Shown: positions 1 to 7,468 of the stretch, piece after piece
How the letters are laid out: every line of letters starts with the position of its first letter
How positions within the stretch are numbered: position 1 is the stretch's first letter
NCBI GenBank assembly: GCA_934541015.1
Contig: CAKTDC010000031.1
Span: 1-32,709, forward strand
From: an uncultured Luteimonas sp.
GTDB taxonomy: Bacteria; Pseudomonadota; Gammaproteobacteria; Xanthomonadales; Xanthomonadaceae
Direction of reading: 5' to 3'
Length of the DNA: 32,709 nt
Made by a program: the position numbers and the translations under genes
Notes under the pieces: generated by a model
Database searches by the model: none
What the model was told of the DNA's origin: nothing
The model's input: only the letters and a program-made list of their open reading frames with translations

Positions 1-10
1 TCGCTCTTGT

Positions 11-571
11 TCAGGCGTGGAGGCGCGGACTGCGCTTGGGCAGGTGCGAGCGCAGGAAGCTCATCTGGTCGGCGAGGATGTTGCGGTTGCTCAGGATCAG
101 GTGCTCGATCCAGCTCGGCCGGTAGGGCACGGCGAGCAGCGGCATCGACGCCTGCTGCGGCGTGCGCCCGCCCTTGCGCGAATTGCAGTGGAAGCAGGCG
201 CAGACCACGTTCTCCCAGTGGTCGCGCCCGCCCTGCGACAGGGGCACGACATGGTCGCGGGTGAGCAGCTGCCGGCTGAAGTTCCTGCCGCAGTACATGC
301 ACAGCTGCTGGTCGCGGGCGAACAGCGCGGTATTGGTCAGGGCGGGCGTGGGGTCGAGCGCGCCGGGACGGACGTGTCCGCGCGCGGCGATGATCGGGTG
401 CAGCTCCAGCGAGCTGCGCTGCCCGGTGAGCCGGCTGATGCCGCCGCGCACGTTCAGGCAGGGCTCGCCCAGCGTCCAGGCGACCGCCTCGCGGGCGTAC
501 AGGCAGGCGGCGTCCTGCCAGCTGATCCAGTTCAGCGCGCGGCCGTGGGCGTCGAGCGAGAGCAGCCGCAC
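11..571 (-). CDS. HNH endonuclease family protein
   Basis: A small HNH nuclease of the kind widespread in gammaproteobacteria. The core is visible: a CMYC zinc knuckle, then TRDHVVPLSQGG with the catalytic His, the WENVV segment and a second knuckle CFHC followed by NSRKG. The C-terminal half (LLAVPYRPSWIEHLILSNRN) looks like the conserved tail of this group. The cellular role of these stand-alone HNH proteins is not established. I chose the GTG at 571 because family-like sequence (VRLLSLDAHG) begins there. An upstream ATG at 670 would add 33 residues of low-complexity, non-family-looking sequence. No clear ribosome binding site precedes either start. It lies downstream of the acyl-CoA dehydrogenase on the same strand, with a gap of about 257 bases from this start. 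Confidence 0.8.
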   Translation of the reverse strand: MRLLSLDAHGRALNWISWQDAACLYAREAVAWTLGEPCLNVRGGISRLTGQRSSLELHPIIAARGHVRPGALDPTPALTNTALFARDQQLCMYCGRNFSRQLLTRDHVVPLSQGGRDHWENVVCACFHCNSRKGGRTPQQASMPLLAVPYRPSWIEHLILSNRNILADQMSFLRSHLPKRSPRLHA

Positions 572-827
572 CGAGTCGAGGCGGGCGGGGAGCGAAGCAG
601 GGAGAGCGGAGCCGGACCGGTCGCCGCCGGTGCCATGGATCGGGCGAAATGTCGCTCTGTCAGACCCCATGGGAATGACAGCTTATACGCCTTCGATGAC
701 GATTTGTGTAGTGCACCCGGGGAGCAGCCGGGAGCCACGCAGCGCCATCGGCTGGAGATGTCCCTGGCGGAAACCCGGAGCCGGAGCCGGCTTCCAGCAG
801 CGGTCGAGCCCGACCCCGGTGCCGACC

Positions 828-2618
828 TCAGGGGTCGAAGCCTTCGTCCGCGAGCGCCAGCAGCGGCGCCGGCCCGGTGGCGATCGCCGCCGCGTGGGTC
901 AGCGTGCGCGGCAGGATCCGGGCGAAGTAGAAGCGGGCGGTCTCGCGCTTGCCGTCCCTGAACGCCTGCGGCTGCGACGAGGCGTCGGCGGCGGCCACGC
1001 TGCGCGCCCACCAGTAGGCCAGCGCGACATAGCCGGAGTAGAACAGGTAGTCGTACGCCGCGGCGCCGATCTCCTCCGGATCGGCAGCCGCGCGCCGGGC
1101 GATGTCCGCGGTCAGCGCCTGCCATTGGCCGGCCTTCTCCCGCAGCGGGCCGATGAACTCGGCCAGCGCCTCGTTGCCGGCCTGCTCCGCGCAGAACGCC
1201 TCCACCAGGCCGAGGAACGCCTTCAGCCCGGCGCCCTGCAGCTGCAGGGTCTTGCGCCCCATCAGGTCCAGCGCCTGGATGCCGGTGGTGCCCTCGTACA
1301 GCGTGGTGATGCGGGCGTCGCGGGCCAGCTGCTCCATGCCGTGCTCGGCGATGTAGCCGTGGCCGCCGAAGCACTGCTGCGCGTGGTAGGTGCACTCGAT
1401 GCCCCATTCGGTCAGGCAGGCCTTCACGATCGGGGTGAGGAAGCCGAGCAGGTCGTCGGCCCGCTGGCGCTGCGCCTCGTCGGCGCCGTGCGCGGCGGTG
1501 TCGATCTGCAGGCCGGCGTGGTAGGCCAGCGCCCGGCCGCCCTCGATCAGGGCCTTGCAGGTCAGCAGCATCCGGCGCACGTCCGGCTGCACGATGATCG
1601 GATCGGCCGGCTTGTCCGGGAACTTCGCGCCCGACAGCGCGCGCGACTGCAGCCGCTCGCGGGCGTAGCGCAGCGCGTTCTGGTAGGCGCGCTCGGACAG
1701 CCCCAGGCCCTGCATGCCGACGCCGATGCGCGCGGTGTTCATCATGGTGAACATCGCCATCAGGCCCTTGTGCGGCTGGCCGATGAGGTAGCCCCGCGCG
1801 CCGTCGAAATTCATCACGCAGGTGGCCGAGCCGTGGATGCCCATCTTGTGCTCGACCGCGCCGCAGCGCACCGCGTTGCGCTCGCCGACGCTGCCGTCGC
1901 GCGCCACCTGCAGCTTGGGCACGATGAACAGCGAGATGCCCCTGCTGCCGGCCGGCGCGTCCGGCAGGCGCGCGAGCACCAGGTGGACGATGTTGGGCGT
2001 CAGGTCGTGCTCGCCGGCGGTGATGAAGATCTTGGTGCCGGTGATCGCGTACATGCCGTCGTCGACCGGCTCGGCGCGGGTCTTGAGCAGGCCCAGGTCG
2101 GTGCCGCAGTGCGGCTCCGTCAGGCACATGGTGCCGGTCCACTCGCCCGACACCAGCCTGGTCAGGAACACCTCGCGCTGCCAGTCCTCGCCGTGGTGCA
2201 GCAGCGCGTTCACGGCGCCGTGCGAGAGCAGGGGGAAGTTGCCCCAGGCGAGGTTGGCCGAATTGATCATCTCCTCCATCGGCAGGCCCAGCGCGTGCGG
2301 CAGGCCCATGCCGCCGTAGGCCGCCGGTGCGTTCAGCCCGCCCCAGCCGCCTTCGGCGAACTGGCGGTAGGCGTCGGCGAACCCCGGCGCGGTGGCGACG
2401 CTGGCGCTGTCGCGGTCGTAGACCACCCCGTGTTCGTCGCCGACCCGGTTCATCGGCGCCAGCACCGTCTCGCAGAAGCGCGCGGATTCGTCGAGCACGG
2501 CGTCGACGGTCTCGCGCCCGGCGTCGGCGAATCCCAGTTCCGCGAACCCGGGCACCACCTGCAGCAGGTCGTGGAGGGCGAAGTGGATGTCGCGCAGCGG
2601 CGCCTTGTACTGGCTCAT
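828..2618 (-). CDS. acyl-CoA dehydrogenase, DmdC/large type
   Basis: Flavin-dependent acyl-CoA dehydrogenase that introduces a 2,3 double bond into an acyl-CoA. At 596 residues it belongs to the large subgroup that includes 3-methylmercaptopropionyl-CoA dehydrogenase (DmdC). It opens with the short N-terminal helix domain of that group (MSQYKAPLRDIHFALHDLL). The FAD/substrate signature MCLTEPHCGTDLG follows near residue 165, then TGTKIFITAGEHDL. A late ALYEGTT-like segment (LYEGTTGIQALDLMGRK) carries Glu442, the expected position of the catalytic base. The last ~130 residues fit the extra C-terminal domain of this subgroup. The substrate cannot be read from sequence. These proteins often act on long or branched acyl-CoAs in xanthomonads, so a role in fatty acid breakdown is inferred. 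A lipoprotein gene ends 67 bases upstream on the same strand. Confidence 0.93.
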   Translation of the reverse strand: MSQYKAPLRDIHFALHDLLQVVPGFAELGFADAGRETVDAVLDESARFCETVLAPMNRVGDEHGVVYDRDSASVATAPGFADAYRQFAEGGWGGLNAPAAYGGMGLPHALGLPMEEMINSANLAWGNFPLLSHGAVNALLHHGEDWQREVFLTRLVSGEWTGTMCLTEPHCGTDLGLLKTRAEPVDDGMYAITGTKIFITAGEHDLTPNIVHLVLARLPDAPAGSRGISLFIVPKLQVARDGSVGERNAVRCGAVEHKMGIHGSATCVMNFDGARGYLIGQPHKGLMAMFTMMNTARIGVGMQGLGLSERAYQNALRYARERLQSRALSGAKFPDKPADPIIVQPDVRRMLLTCKALIEGGRALAYHAGLQIDTAAHGADEAQRQRADDLLGFLTPIVKACLTEWGIECTYHAQQCFGGHGYIAEHGMEQLARDARITTLYEGTTGIQALDLMGRKTLQLQGAGLKAFLGLVEAFCAEQAGNEALAEFIGPLREKAGQWQALTADIARRAAADPEEIGAAAYDYLFYSGYVALAYWWARSVAAADASSQPQAFRDGKRETARFYFARILPRTLTHAAAIATGPAPLLALADEGFDP

Positions 2619-2685
2619 GTCGGGGTCCGGAAGGATGGAGTGGCCGGGGCCGGGCGGGCGCCGGTCGGAAGCGGGGAAAACCGGT

Positions 2686-3165
2686 TCAGCGCATCACCCC
2701 CGGCAGGCCGGGGACGGGGCTGAGCTGGCTGGTGCGGCGCCAGCTGTAGTCGCGGGCCTTGCCGCGATCCTCGGGAGCCGCGCGCAGGGTGCCTTCGAGC
2801 GAATAGCCGATGCCGCGGCCGTCGGCGAGCGTGCCGGCCATCAGCGCGCGGGCATTGGCGGAAGGATCGAGGGGCAGGGTGACCACGTCCGCCGACTCCG
2901 GGCCGACGCTCAGCCCCGGCTGCGCCTGCAGGGTGCCGGCGACCTCGTCGCCGACCTTCAGCTCCAGCGACACCGTCTCGAAGCGCATCGGAACGCTGCT
3001 GTAGTTCTGCAGCCGCAGATCGATCGACCAGCGGCCGTCGGCCTCCACCGTCAGCTGCTGGATGCTCGCCGCGGGTTCGGAGACCCGCCGCGGAACCCCG
3101 CCGCTGGAGCAGGCGGTCAGCAGGGCGGCCAATACACACCACAACGCGAACGAACGGACTGTCAC
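2686..3165 (-). CDS. LEA/WHy-like lipoprotein
   Basis: Predicted outer-membrane-type lipoprotein of 159 residues. The N-terminus has a short hydrophobic segment and a lipobox LLTAC with Cys19. Most of the rest alternates polar and hydrophobic residues, as in the LEA type 2/WHy beta-sandwich fold (for example WSIDLRLQNYSSVPMRFETV, followed by a Gly-rich return strand). Such proteins bind or stabilise at the envelope, but no specific activity is known. The gene reads toward the acyl-CoA dehydrogenase with 67 bases between them, so co-transcription is possible but not shown. It is divergent from tRNA-Phe. Fold assignment is by pattern only. Confidence 0.75.
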   Translation of the reverse strand: MTVRSFALWCVLAALLTACSSGGVPRRVSEPAASIQQLTVEADGRWSIDLRLQNYSSVPMRFETVSLELKVGDEVAGTLQAQPGLSVGPESADVVTLPLDPSANARALMAGTLADGRGIGYSLEGTLRAAPEDRGKARDYSWRRTSQLSPVPGLPGVMR

Positions 3166-3257
3166 CGGGCGATCCCCTGTCTGGGCGGGAGCAGCATACT
3201 ACCCCGTGTTGGACAGGCCGATGACCGTGCCGGGCCGGCGGCGGGGCGCGCGCCGGC

Positions 3258-3286
3258 TTGCCCGGGTGGCGCCGTCCCCGTATCAT
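3258..3286 (+). promoter_or_regulatory. promoter of tRNA-Phe
   Basis: TTGCCC at 3258-3263 and TATCAT at 3281-3286 are separated by exactly 17 bases. They are followed by GCCGGGC, a GC-rich discriminator typical of stable RNA promoters under stringent control. The predicted start is about 30 bases before the mature tRNA. The regulatory reading is inference from the discriminator. Confidence 0.65.
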
Positions 3287-3320
3287 GCCGGGCTCGCTCG
3301 GCCCCGCGCCGCAGCGTTCC

Positions 3321-3396
3321 GGCCGGGTAGCTCAGTTGGTAGAGCAGGGGATTGAAAATCCCCGTGTCGGGGGTTCGATTCCCTCCCCGGCCACCA
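3321..3396 (+). tRNA. tRNA-Phe (GAA)
   Basis: A complete cloverleaf can be drawn by hand. The acceptor stem GGCCGGG pairs with CCCGGCC at 3386-3392, the D arm is GCTCAGTTGGTAGAGC, and the anticodon stem GGGGA/TCCCC closes the loop TTGAAAA with anticodon GAA. The T arm is GGGGG-TTCGATT-CCCTC with one G-U pair. The discriminator A at 3393 is followed by an encoded CCA at 3394-3396. The length is 76 bases and all consensus positions are present. It decodes both phenylalanine codons. Its 3' end is a common integration site for mobile elements, and an accessory toxin-antitoxin pair lies just downstream. Confidence 0.98.
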
Positions 3397-3404
3397 GTAA
3401 ATTC

Positions 3405-3433
3405 AAGGGCTTGCGGCGACGCAGGCCCTTTTT
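3405..3433 (+). terminator. Rho-independent terminator after tRNA-Phe
   Basis: GGGCTTGCG at 3407-3415 pairs with CGCAGGCCC at 3420-3428 around the tetraloop GCGA (one T-G pair). Five T residues follow, and two A residues precede the stem. It starts 8 bases after the tRNA CCA end. Confidence 0.9.
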
Positions 3434-3567
3434 CGTTACTGGCGGGGCGAAATGGTGCCCGTTGGCGGGTTGCGGCCGGCCTGGTTGCCGCTGCCTGTCA
3501 CTGCGCTCGATGCACGGTCCGCCCGTCCTGCGGCCCTGAATTTCCTCCAGCGCGATCTCAGGCGCAG

Positions 3568-3618
3568 TTGGCAGCCCGTTGGCGATCCTGATAATATGTC
3601 AAAAATATTGGACATATT
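3568..3618 (+). promoter_or_regulatory. promoter and palindromic operator of the toxin-antitoxin operon
   Basis: TTGGCA at 3568-3573 and TAATAT at 3592-3597 form a likely promoter with an 18-base spacer. An exact 8-bp inverted repeat, AATATGTC at 3593-3600 and GACATATT at 3611-3618, is separated by 10 AT-rich bases. It overlaps the -10 box and the expected start point and ends 4 bases before the antitoxin ATG. The layout fits autorepression by the HTH protein encoded immediately downstream. The patch is much richer in A+T than its surroundings. Confidence 0.65.
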
Positions 3619-3621
3619 TCA

Positions 3622-4113
3622 ATGAGTCTCGTCACCATCGGCCGCACCGTCAAGACCCGTCGTGAGGAGCTCGGGCTGTCCCAGGCCCAGCTTGCGCACC
3701 TGAGCGGGCTGTCGCGCCAGACGCTGGTAGGGCTGGAAAACGGCACCCTGAACGACCTGGGCGTGAACCGGGCCGGACAGGTGCTGTCGGTGCTGGGCCT
3801 GGAGATGCCCGAGCCGGGCATCAGGGCCCGCCGCAAGAAGCGCGGCCTGTGGATGGCCGCCAAGAACGCCAGCGTCAGCTACGCGACGGAACTGGAGCCC
3901 GAGACGCTCGGCAAGGTGCTGGCCAGCGGTGATGTGCCGGAAACCTATGCGCCGCATCTGGCCCGACTGCTCGACGAAGCGCCTGTGCAGATCGTCGTGA
4001 TGGCCGTGGAAGAGGCGGCATCGGAGGCCCAGGTGCCTCCCCGGAAAGTGTGGCGCAACGTGGCGAAGCTGGCCAGGTCGCTGTCCGCCCATCGGCAGGA
4101 TCTGTGGGGGTGA
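3622..4113 (+). CDS. XRE-family HTH protein, probable antitoxin
   Basis: A 163-residue protein with an N-terminal XRE helix-turn-helix (about residues 7-58). The segment LSQAQLAHLSGLSRQTLVGLENG shows the expected helix-turn-recognition-helix pattern. The C-terminal ~100 residues are an alpha-helical domain without a motif I recognise. Its stop overlaps the start of a nucleotidyltransferase gene by 4 bases (GTGA), which indicates translational coupling. This HTH plus AbiEii arrangement is a well-known toxin-antitoxin configuration in proteobacteria. By analogy the protein neutralises the toxin and represses the operon through the palindrome immediately upstream. The ATG at 3622 has no strong ribosome binding site, so initiation may depend on a short leader. 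The antitoxin role is inferred from context. Confidence 0.85.
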   Translation: MSLVTIGRTVKTRREELGLSQAQLAHLSGLSRQTLVGLENGTLNDLGVNRAGQVLSVLGLEMPEPGIRARRKKRGLWMAAKNASVSYATELEPETLGKVLASGDVPETYAPHLARLLDEAPVQIVVMAVEEAASEAQVPPRKVWRNVAKLARSLSAHRQDLWG

Positions 4114-4763
4114 CCCGGCCGTTGCCCCAAGGAGCGTGGGAGGCGTTGTTTCCGCGGGCGCTCACGCTGATCGACGAGATCCGCACCTACGGCGGCATCG
4201 CTGACCCATTCTGGACGCTCGGCGGCGGCACGGTGCTGATGTTTCGGCACCGCCATCGACTGAGCAAGGACATCGACATCTTCGTGCCCGATCCGCAATA
4301 CCTCGGTTTCGTTTCCCCGCGCCTGAGCGATGTGGCGGCCGGCTTGACGCAGGACTACACCGAGCGGGCCAATGCATTCGTCAAGCTCCAGTTCGAGGAG
4401 GGCGAGGTGGATTTCGTGGCCGCGCCCAACCTGCTCGACAAGGCGTGGGAACCTTGGAACATCCACGGCCATGCAGTGAAGGTGGAAACGGCGGCCGAGA
4501 TCATCGCCAAGAAGATGTACCACCGTGGCGACCGTGTGACGGCGCGCGACCTGTTCGACCTCGCCTTGGTGGTCGAGCGTGAGCCGGAGTCTCTTCTGGA
4601 GGCCAAGCCGTTCCTGCTGCGGCACAGGAGTGCATTCGTGGAGCAAATCCGGAATCCGCATCCGACCTTGCGGGCGGCGTTCGACGCCATCGCAACCATG
4701 GACTACACGCCAAATTTCGATGATTGCGTCGAAAGGGTGAGCAGGTTCCTGGCGGAGCTGTGA
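4110..4763 (+). CDS. AbiEii/AbiGii-type nucleotidyltransferase toxin
   Basis: Predicted 217-residue nucleotidyltransferase of the AbiEii/AbiGii toxin family. The fold signature is present: GGGTVL at 38-43, then SKDIDIFV with metal-binding Asp54 and Asp56, a third acidic position EVDF (Asp101), and the family tail EIIAKKMYHRGDRVTARDLFDL (about 130-151). Characterised relatives such as the mycobacterial MenT toxins transfer nucleotides to tRNA acceptor ends and block translation. The target here is unknown. I chose GTG at 4110, overlapping the antitoxin stop by 4 bases. An in-frame ATG at 4050 lies inside the antitoxin gene and would add non-family sequence. All catalytic acidic residues are intact, so the toxin is probably active. 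Confidence 0.88.
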   Translation: MTRPLPQGAWEALFPRALTLIDEIRTYGGIADPFWTLGGGTVLMFRHRHRLSKDIDIFVPDPQYLGFVSPRLSDVAAGLTQDYTERANAFVKLQFEEGEVDFVAAPNLLDKAWEPWNIHGHAVKVETAAEIIAKKMYHRGDRVTARDLFDLALVVEREPESLLEAKPFLLRHRSAFVEQIRNPHPTLRAAFDAIATMDYTPNFDDCVERVSRFLAEL

Positions 4764-5090
4764 TCGGCTGCGAGCCACAGGACGCGCATGGCTACCTTTG
4801 CCGCCTCGGCGATCAGCACCGCAGCATCGTCAGGGAGGCGCGGCCCGAACCTGCGCCGCCATCCCCGAAGCGGCTCGCCGGCCGGCATTCGCGTGTAGGG
4901 TTTTTCCTACACGAAATATGCCCTTTGCCCGATAGTCCGGAGCGCCTGCGCAGGGCAAGCTGGCTCTGCCCCGGCAACGCGGCCGTTGCGACGACATGGA
5001 ATGTCGCTCGGCAATGGAGGATGGCCGTGACCTTGAGCAAGTCCCTGGTTGGGTCGGGGCATTCACCGTCCTTCTGATGGGGGTGTGGCG
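4764..5090. other. gene-free stretch after the toxin, with one hairpin
   Basis: No convincing coding sequence is seen on either strand. The only clear structure is a perfect 8-bp inverted repeat, CGTGTAGG at 4892-4899 and CCTACACG at 4906-4913, around a GTTTTT loop. It could be a regulator site or a structured RNA. It lacks the 3' T tract of a plus-strand terminator. No second copy of the tRNA-Phe 3' end was found here. Confidence 0.6.
4892..4913. repeat. perfect 8-bp inverted repeat (CGTGTAGG/CCTACACG)
   Basis: Two 8-bp arms are separated by GTTTTT, which reads AAAAAC on the other strand. The arms are close to the TGTAGGA/TCCTACA type of symmetric site that binds dimeric regulators. About 180 bases separate it from the next plus-strand start. 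Function unknown. Confidence 0.55.
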
Positions 5091-5294
5091 ATGCGCGAGT
5101 GGATCGAGATCGAGCCGTGTGCGGGGGCATGGATCGTGCGCGGCGCCCCGCGGCCGGTGGTGTGTCCGAGCCTGCAGCGGGCGATCGAGGTCGGTCGCCG
5201 GCGCGCACGGCGGCGGTGCCGTCAGCGCGGGCAGCCGGTGGCGCTGATGGTCCCGGTCGGCGCGGAGCGGGTGCTGCTGCGGTCCCCGGGCTGA
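5091..5294 (+). CDS. small protein of unknown function
   Basis: Encodes 67 residues, starting MREWIEIEPCAGAWIV. A Gly/Val-rich beginning with W-x-V is followed by a helical, very Arg-rich centre (around residues 35-45) and a hydrophobic C-terminal strand (PVALMVPVGAERVLL). The layout loosely resembles small DUF2188-like proteins, but I would not assign it to that family. The ATG at 5091 has a G-rich stretch (GGGGGTG) upstream. The next small ORF starts 12 bases after its stop, so the two are probably co-transcribed. There is no signal peptide and no membrane segment. Confidence 0.5.
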   Translation: MREWIEIEPCAGAWIVRGAPRPVVCPSLQRAIEVGRRRARRRCRQRGQPVALMVPVGAERVLLRSPG

Positions 5295-5306
5295 GGGGCT
5301 GCCGGC

Positions 5307-5555
5307 ATGGATGTCCCGGCCCTGCCCGGAGTCTTTCCCGTCGGCACGCTGTTCGCCGTGATCGACGGCGTCCCGGTGACCGAATCGCCCGATGGCCAGA
5401 TGCTGCGCTGGGATCTGGCCAGTCCCTCTCCGATCTCCAGCCGTGGCGCGAGCAGCCGGGCGGTGCCGGTGTCCGAATCCACGTTCCGGACGCTCATCGC
5501 CGCGTACTGGCCCTGCGTGACCGCCGATCCCCGGCTTGTCCCGGCCGCGCCCTGA
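5307..5555 (+). CDS. small protein of unknown function
   Basis: Encodes 82 residues with no recognised domain. The first half (FPVGTLFAVIDGVPVTESPDG) is turn- and strand-rich, and the second half is Ser/Ala-rich. GAGGGGC at 5293-5299 is a usable ribosome binding site for the ATG at 5307. It sits 12 bases after the preceding small gene and probably forms a two-gene unit with it. Codon use looks like the neighbourhood, but at this length in high-GC DNA a chance frame cannot be excluded. Confidence 0.4.
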   Translation: MDVPALPGVFPVGTLFAVIDGVPVTESPDGQMLRWDLASPSPISSRGASSRAVPVSESTFRTLIAAYWPCVTADPRLVPAAP

Positions 5556-5654
5556 CCCCGGCTCGCCGCTGAACCCGTGTGCGGGCGTGGCTTGCGCCCT
5601 CCGGTGAAGGGGGCATCATCGGGATGACATACCGATGGAGTGGGAGGCCCCGCC

Positions 5655-6104
5655 ATGAAAGGTTTCCGTTCCCTGCTGCTGGCTGCCGCCGCCGGCGCGG
5701 CGCTTTCGGCCTGCGCCAGCACGGGCCTGCGCGATGCCGAGAAGCTGGAGCTTTACCGGGCGCACGCCGGGGAGCCTGTCGACAGCTTCCGGCTGCTGGG
5801 CCGCCTCAACGGCTGGACGCCGCTGGGCGATGAGGCGCTGGCGGTGTGGACCCGTCCGGGCGAGGCGTTCCTGCTCGAGCTGTTCGGTCCCTGCCAGGAT
5901 CTGGAATTCACCCCGGCCATCGGCCTGACCAGCACCCTCAGCCGGGTCCAGGCGCGTTTCGACAAGGTCCTTGTGCGCAGCAGCGGCGGGCCGAACATGC
6001 CCTGCCACATCGAGACGATCCGCCCGCTGGACGTGAAGGCGCTCAAGGCCTCGGAGAAGGAGCTGCGCGAGGCCAGGATCGAGGAGCGCGAGGCCGACTC
6101 CTGA
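5655..6104 (+). CDS. DUF6491-like lipoprotein
   Basis: A 149-residue predicted lipoprotein. The N-terminus has two basic/polar residues, an Ala-rich hydrophobic core and the lipobox LSACA (Cys at about 20). The mature part contains GEPVDSFRLLGRLNGWTPLGDEALAVWT, then LLEL and a pair of conserved-looking cysteines (GPCQDL, MPCHIE). This pattern matches small xanthomonad lipoproteins carrying the DUF6491 domain, for which no function is known. GGAGG lies 10 bases before the ATG at 5655. An in-frame ATG at 5640 is upstream of that ribosome binding site and was not used. It is convergent with yggX, whose stop lies 10 bases away. Confidence 0.75.
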   Translation: MKGFRSLLLAAAAGAALSACASTGLRDAEKLELYRAHAGEPVDSFRLLGRLNGWTPLGDEALAVWTRPGEAFLLELFGPCQDLEFTPAIGLTSTLSRVQARFDKVLVRSSGGPNMPCHIETIRPLDVKALKASEKELREARIEEREADS

Positions 6105-6114
6105 GGCGCCCGGC

Positions 6115-6384
6115 TCAGTCGGCGGGCACGTAGCCGGCAGGCTTGTCGGCGCCGCCTTCGAACAGGAACTTCTGCATCTCGCCTTCGAGGAAGGCGCGGT
6201 GCTTCGGATCGAGCGGCGACAGCCGGTTCTCGTTGATCAGCATGGTCTGGTGCGCCAGCCAGGCCGCCCAGGCGGTCTTGCCGATGCTGGCGAAGACGCG
6301 CTTGCCCAGCTCCCCGGGCCAGGGCACGAAGTCCAGGCCCTCGGTGTCGCGCTGTTCGTACTGGCAGAAGACGGTGCGGCTCAT
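6115..6384 (-). CDS. yggX: Fe(II)-trafficking protein YggX
   Basis: Full-length YggX family protein of 89 residues. It begins [11 protein letters not shown] with the conserved Cys7 and continues through [17 protein letters not shown], the [15 protein letters not shown] segment and the C-terminal [14 protein letters not shown]. In enterobacteria YggX protects labile iron-sulfur clusters against oxidants and is thought to help iron handling in the cytoplasm. The start overlaps the mutY stop by 4 bases (ATGA). The mutY-yggX pairing is conserved across gammaproteobacteria, and MutY itself needs a 4Fe-4S cluster, which makes the pairing sensible. Confidence 0.97.
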   Translation of the reverse strand: MSRTVFCQYEQRDTEGLDFVPWPGELGKRVFASIGKTAWAAWLAHQTMLINENRLSPLDPKHRAFLEGEMQKFLFEGGADKPAGYVPAD

Positions 6385-7457
6385 GTGGTGTCCGTGGCGC
6401 TTAGCTGCGCTTCGATCAGGCTGCGGATCGGGGCCGGGATGCCGAGCGAACCCAGTTCGTCGCGGGCAACCCAGCGCAGGGCCTCATTGTCGCGCACCGC
6501 GGCGCGCAATTCGAGCCGATCCCAGCGCAGCGGCTGCAGGGCGAGGCGGTAGTGGGTGAAGGCGTGCTGGATGGCGCCGAGCGGCTGCGCGGCATCGTAG
6601 CCGCTGCCGAAGGCGTCCTGGAACCAGGCGCGGGCGTCGTCGTGGGACCCGGCTTCGGGCAGCGACCACAGCGCCGCCCAGACGCCGGTCGGCGGCCGGC
6701 GCTGCAGCAGGACGCGCTGCTGCGCGTCGGTGGCCAGCAGCACCAGCGCGTGGCGTTCGGGCAGCGGCTTGCCCGGGCGCGGGGTGGGCAGTTCGCCGGT
6801 CAGCCCTTCGCGCAGGGCGATGCAGTCGCGCTGCAGCGGGCAGAGCACGCAGGCCGGGTCGTGCCGGGTGCACAGGGTGGCGCCGAAATCCATCTGCGCC
6901 TGGGTGTAGTCGGCCAGGCGCGCTTCGGGCAGCAGCTGCTCCGCGATCGACCACAGCTGTTTCTCGATCGCCGGCGTGCCCGGCCAGCCGGCGATGCCGC
7001 GATGGCGGCAGAGCACGCGCTTGACGTTGCCGTCGAGGATCGGGAAGCGCTCGCCCCAGGCCTGCGCCAGGATCGCGCCGGCGGTGCTGCGGCCGATGCC
7101 GGGCAGGGCGACGAGCGCGTCGAAAGCGCACGGCAGTTCGCCTCCGTGCTGCGCGACGCAGGTCTGCGCGGCCCTGTGCAGGTTGCGGGCGCGGGCGTAG
7201 TAGCCAAGGCCCGACCACAGCGCGAGGACTTCGTCGAGCGAGGCCGCGGCCAGCGCCGGGACATCGGGCAGCGCGGCCACGAAGCGCTCGAAGTAGGGGA
7301 CGACCACGCGCACCTGGGTCTGCTGCAGCATGATTTCCGACAGCCAGACCCGGTACGGCGTGCGCGGATGCTGCCAGGGCAGGTCGTGGCGGCCGGACAC
7401 GTCGAACCAGGCCAGCAGGCGCCCGGCGAAGTCCCCGGTGGCGTCGGGCGGGCGCAT
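6381..7457 (-). CDS. mutY: A/G-specific adenine glycosylase MutY
   Basis: DNA repair glycosylase that removes adenine mispaired with 8-oxoguanine. In 358 residues the whole domain series is visible. Glu41 lies in [10 protein letters not shown], and the helix-hairpin-helix [13 protein letters not shown] spans about 118-130. Catalytic Asp142 is in LDGNVKRV. The 4Fe-4S loop has Cys196, 203, 206 and 212 with the expected C-x6-C-x2-C-x5-C spacing. The C-terminal ~130 residues form the NUDIX-like domain that recognises 8-oxoguanine. It lies 11 bases after ftsY and overlaps yggX by 4 bases, so the three genes are probably one transcript. Confidence 0.98.
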   Translation of the reverse strand: MRPPDATGDFAGRLLAWFDVSGRHDLPWQHPRTPYRVWLSEIMLQQTQVRVVVPYFERFVAALPDVPALAAASLDEVLALWSGLGYYARARNLHRAAQTCVAQHGGELPCAFDALVALPGIGRSTAGAILAQAWGERFPILDGNVKRVLCRHRGIAGWPGTPAIEKQLWSIAEQLLPEARLADYTQAQMDFGATLCTRHDPACVLCPLQRDCIALREGLTGELPTPRPGKPLPERHALVLLATDAQQRVLLQRRPPTGVWAALWSLPEAGSHDDARAWFQDAFGSGYDAAQPLGAIQHAFTHYRLALQPLRWDRLELRAAVRDNEALRWVARDELGSLGIPAPIRSLIEAQLSATDTT

Positions 7458-7468
7458 GCGGGCGGCGT

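Noticed and set aside
657..681. CTGTCA/TGACAG inverted pair near the HNH gene as a Pho site
   Set aside because: The Pho box is a direct repeat. This is an inverted pair with a 13-base gap and no phosphate-related neighbour.
162..2723. Long plus-strand frame (853 codons) antisense to the acyl-CoA dehydrogenase
   Set aside because: Low-complexity Arg/Ala/Gln-rich product with no domain. High-GC shadow of a clear gene.
4764..5640. Second copy of the tRNA-Phe 3' end (attR) that would define an island
   Set aside because: No match to the last ~20 tRNA bases was seen by eye in this region, so an integrated island with intact ends is not supported.
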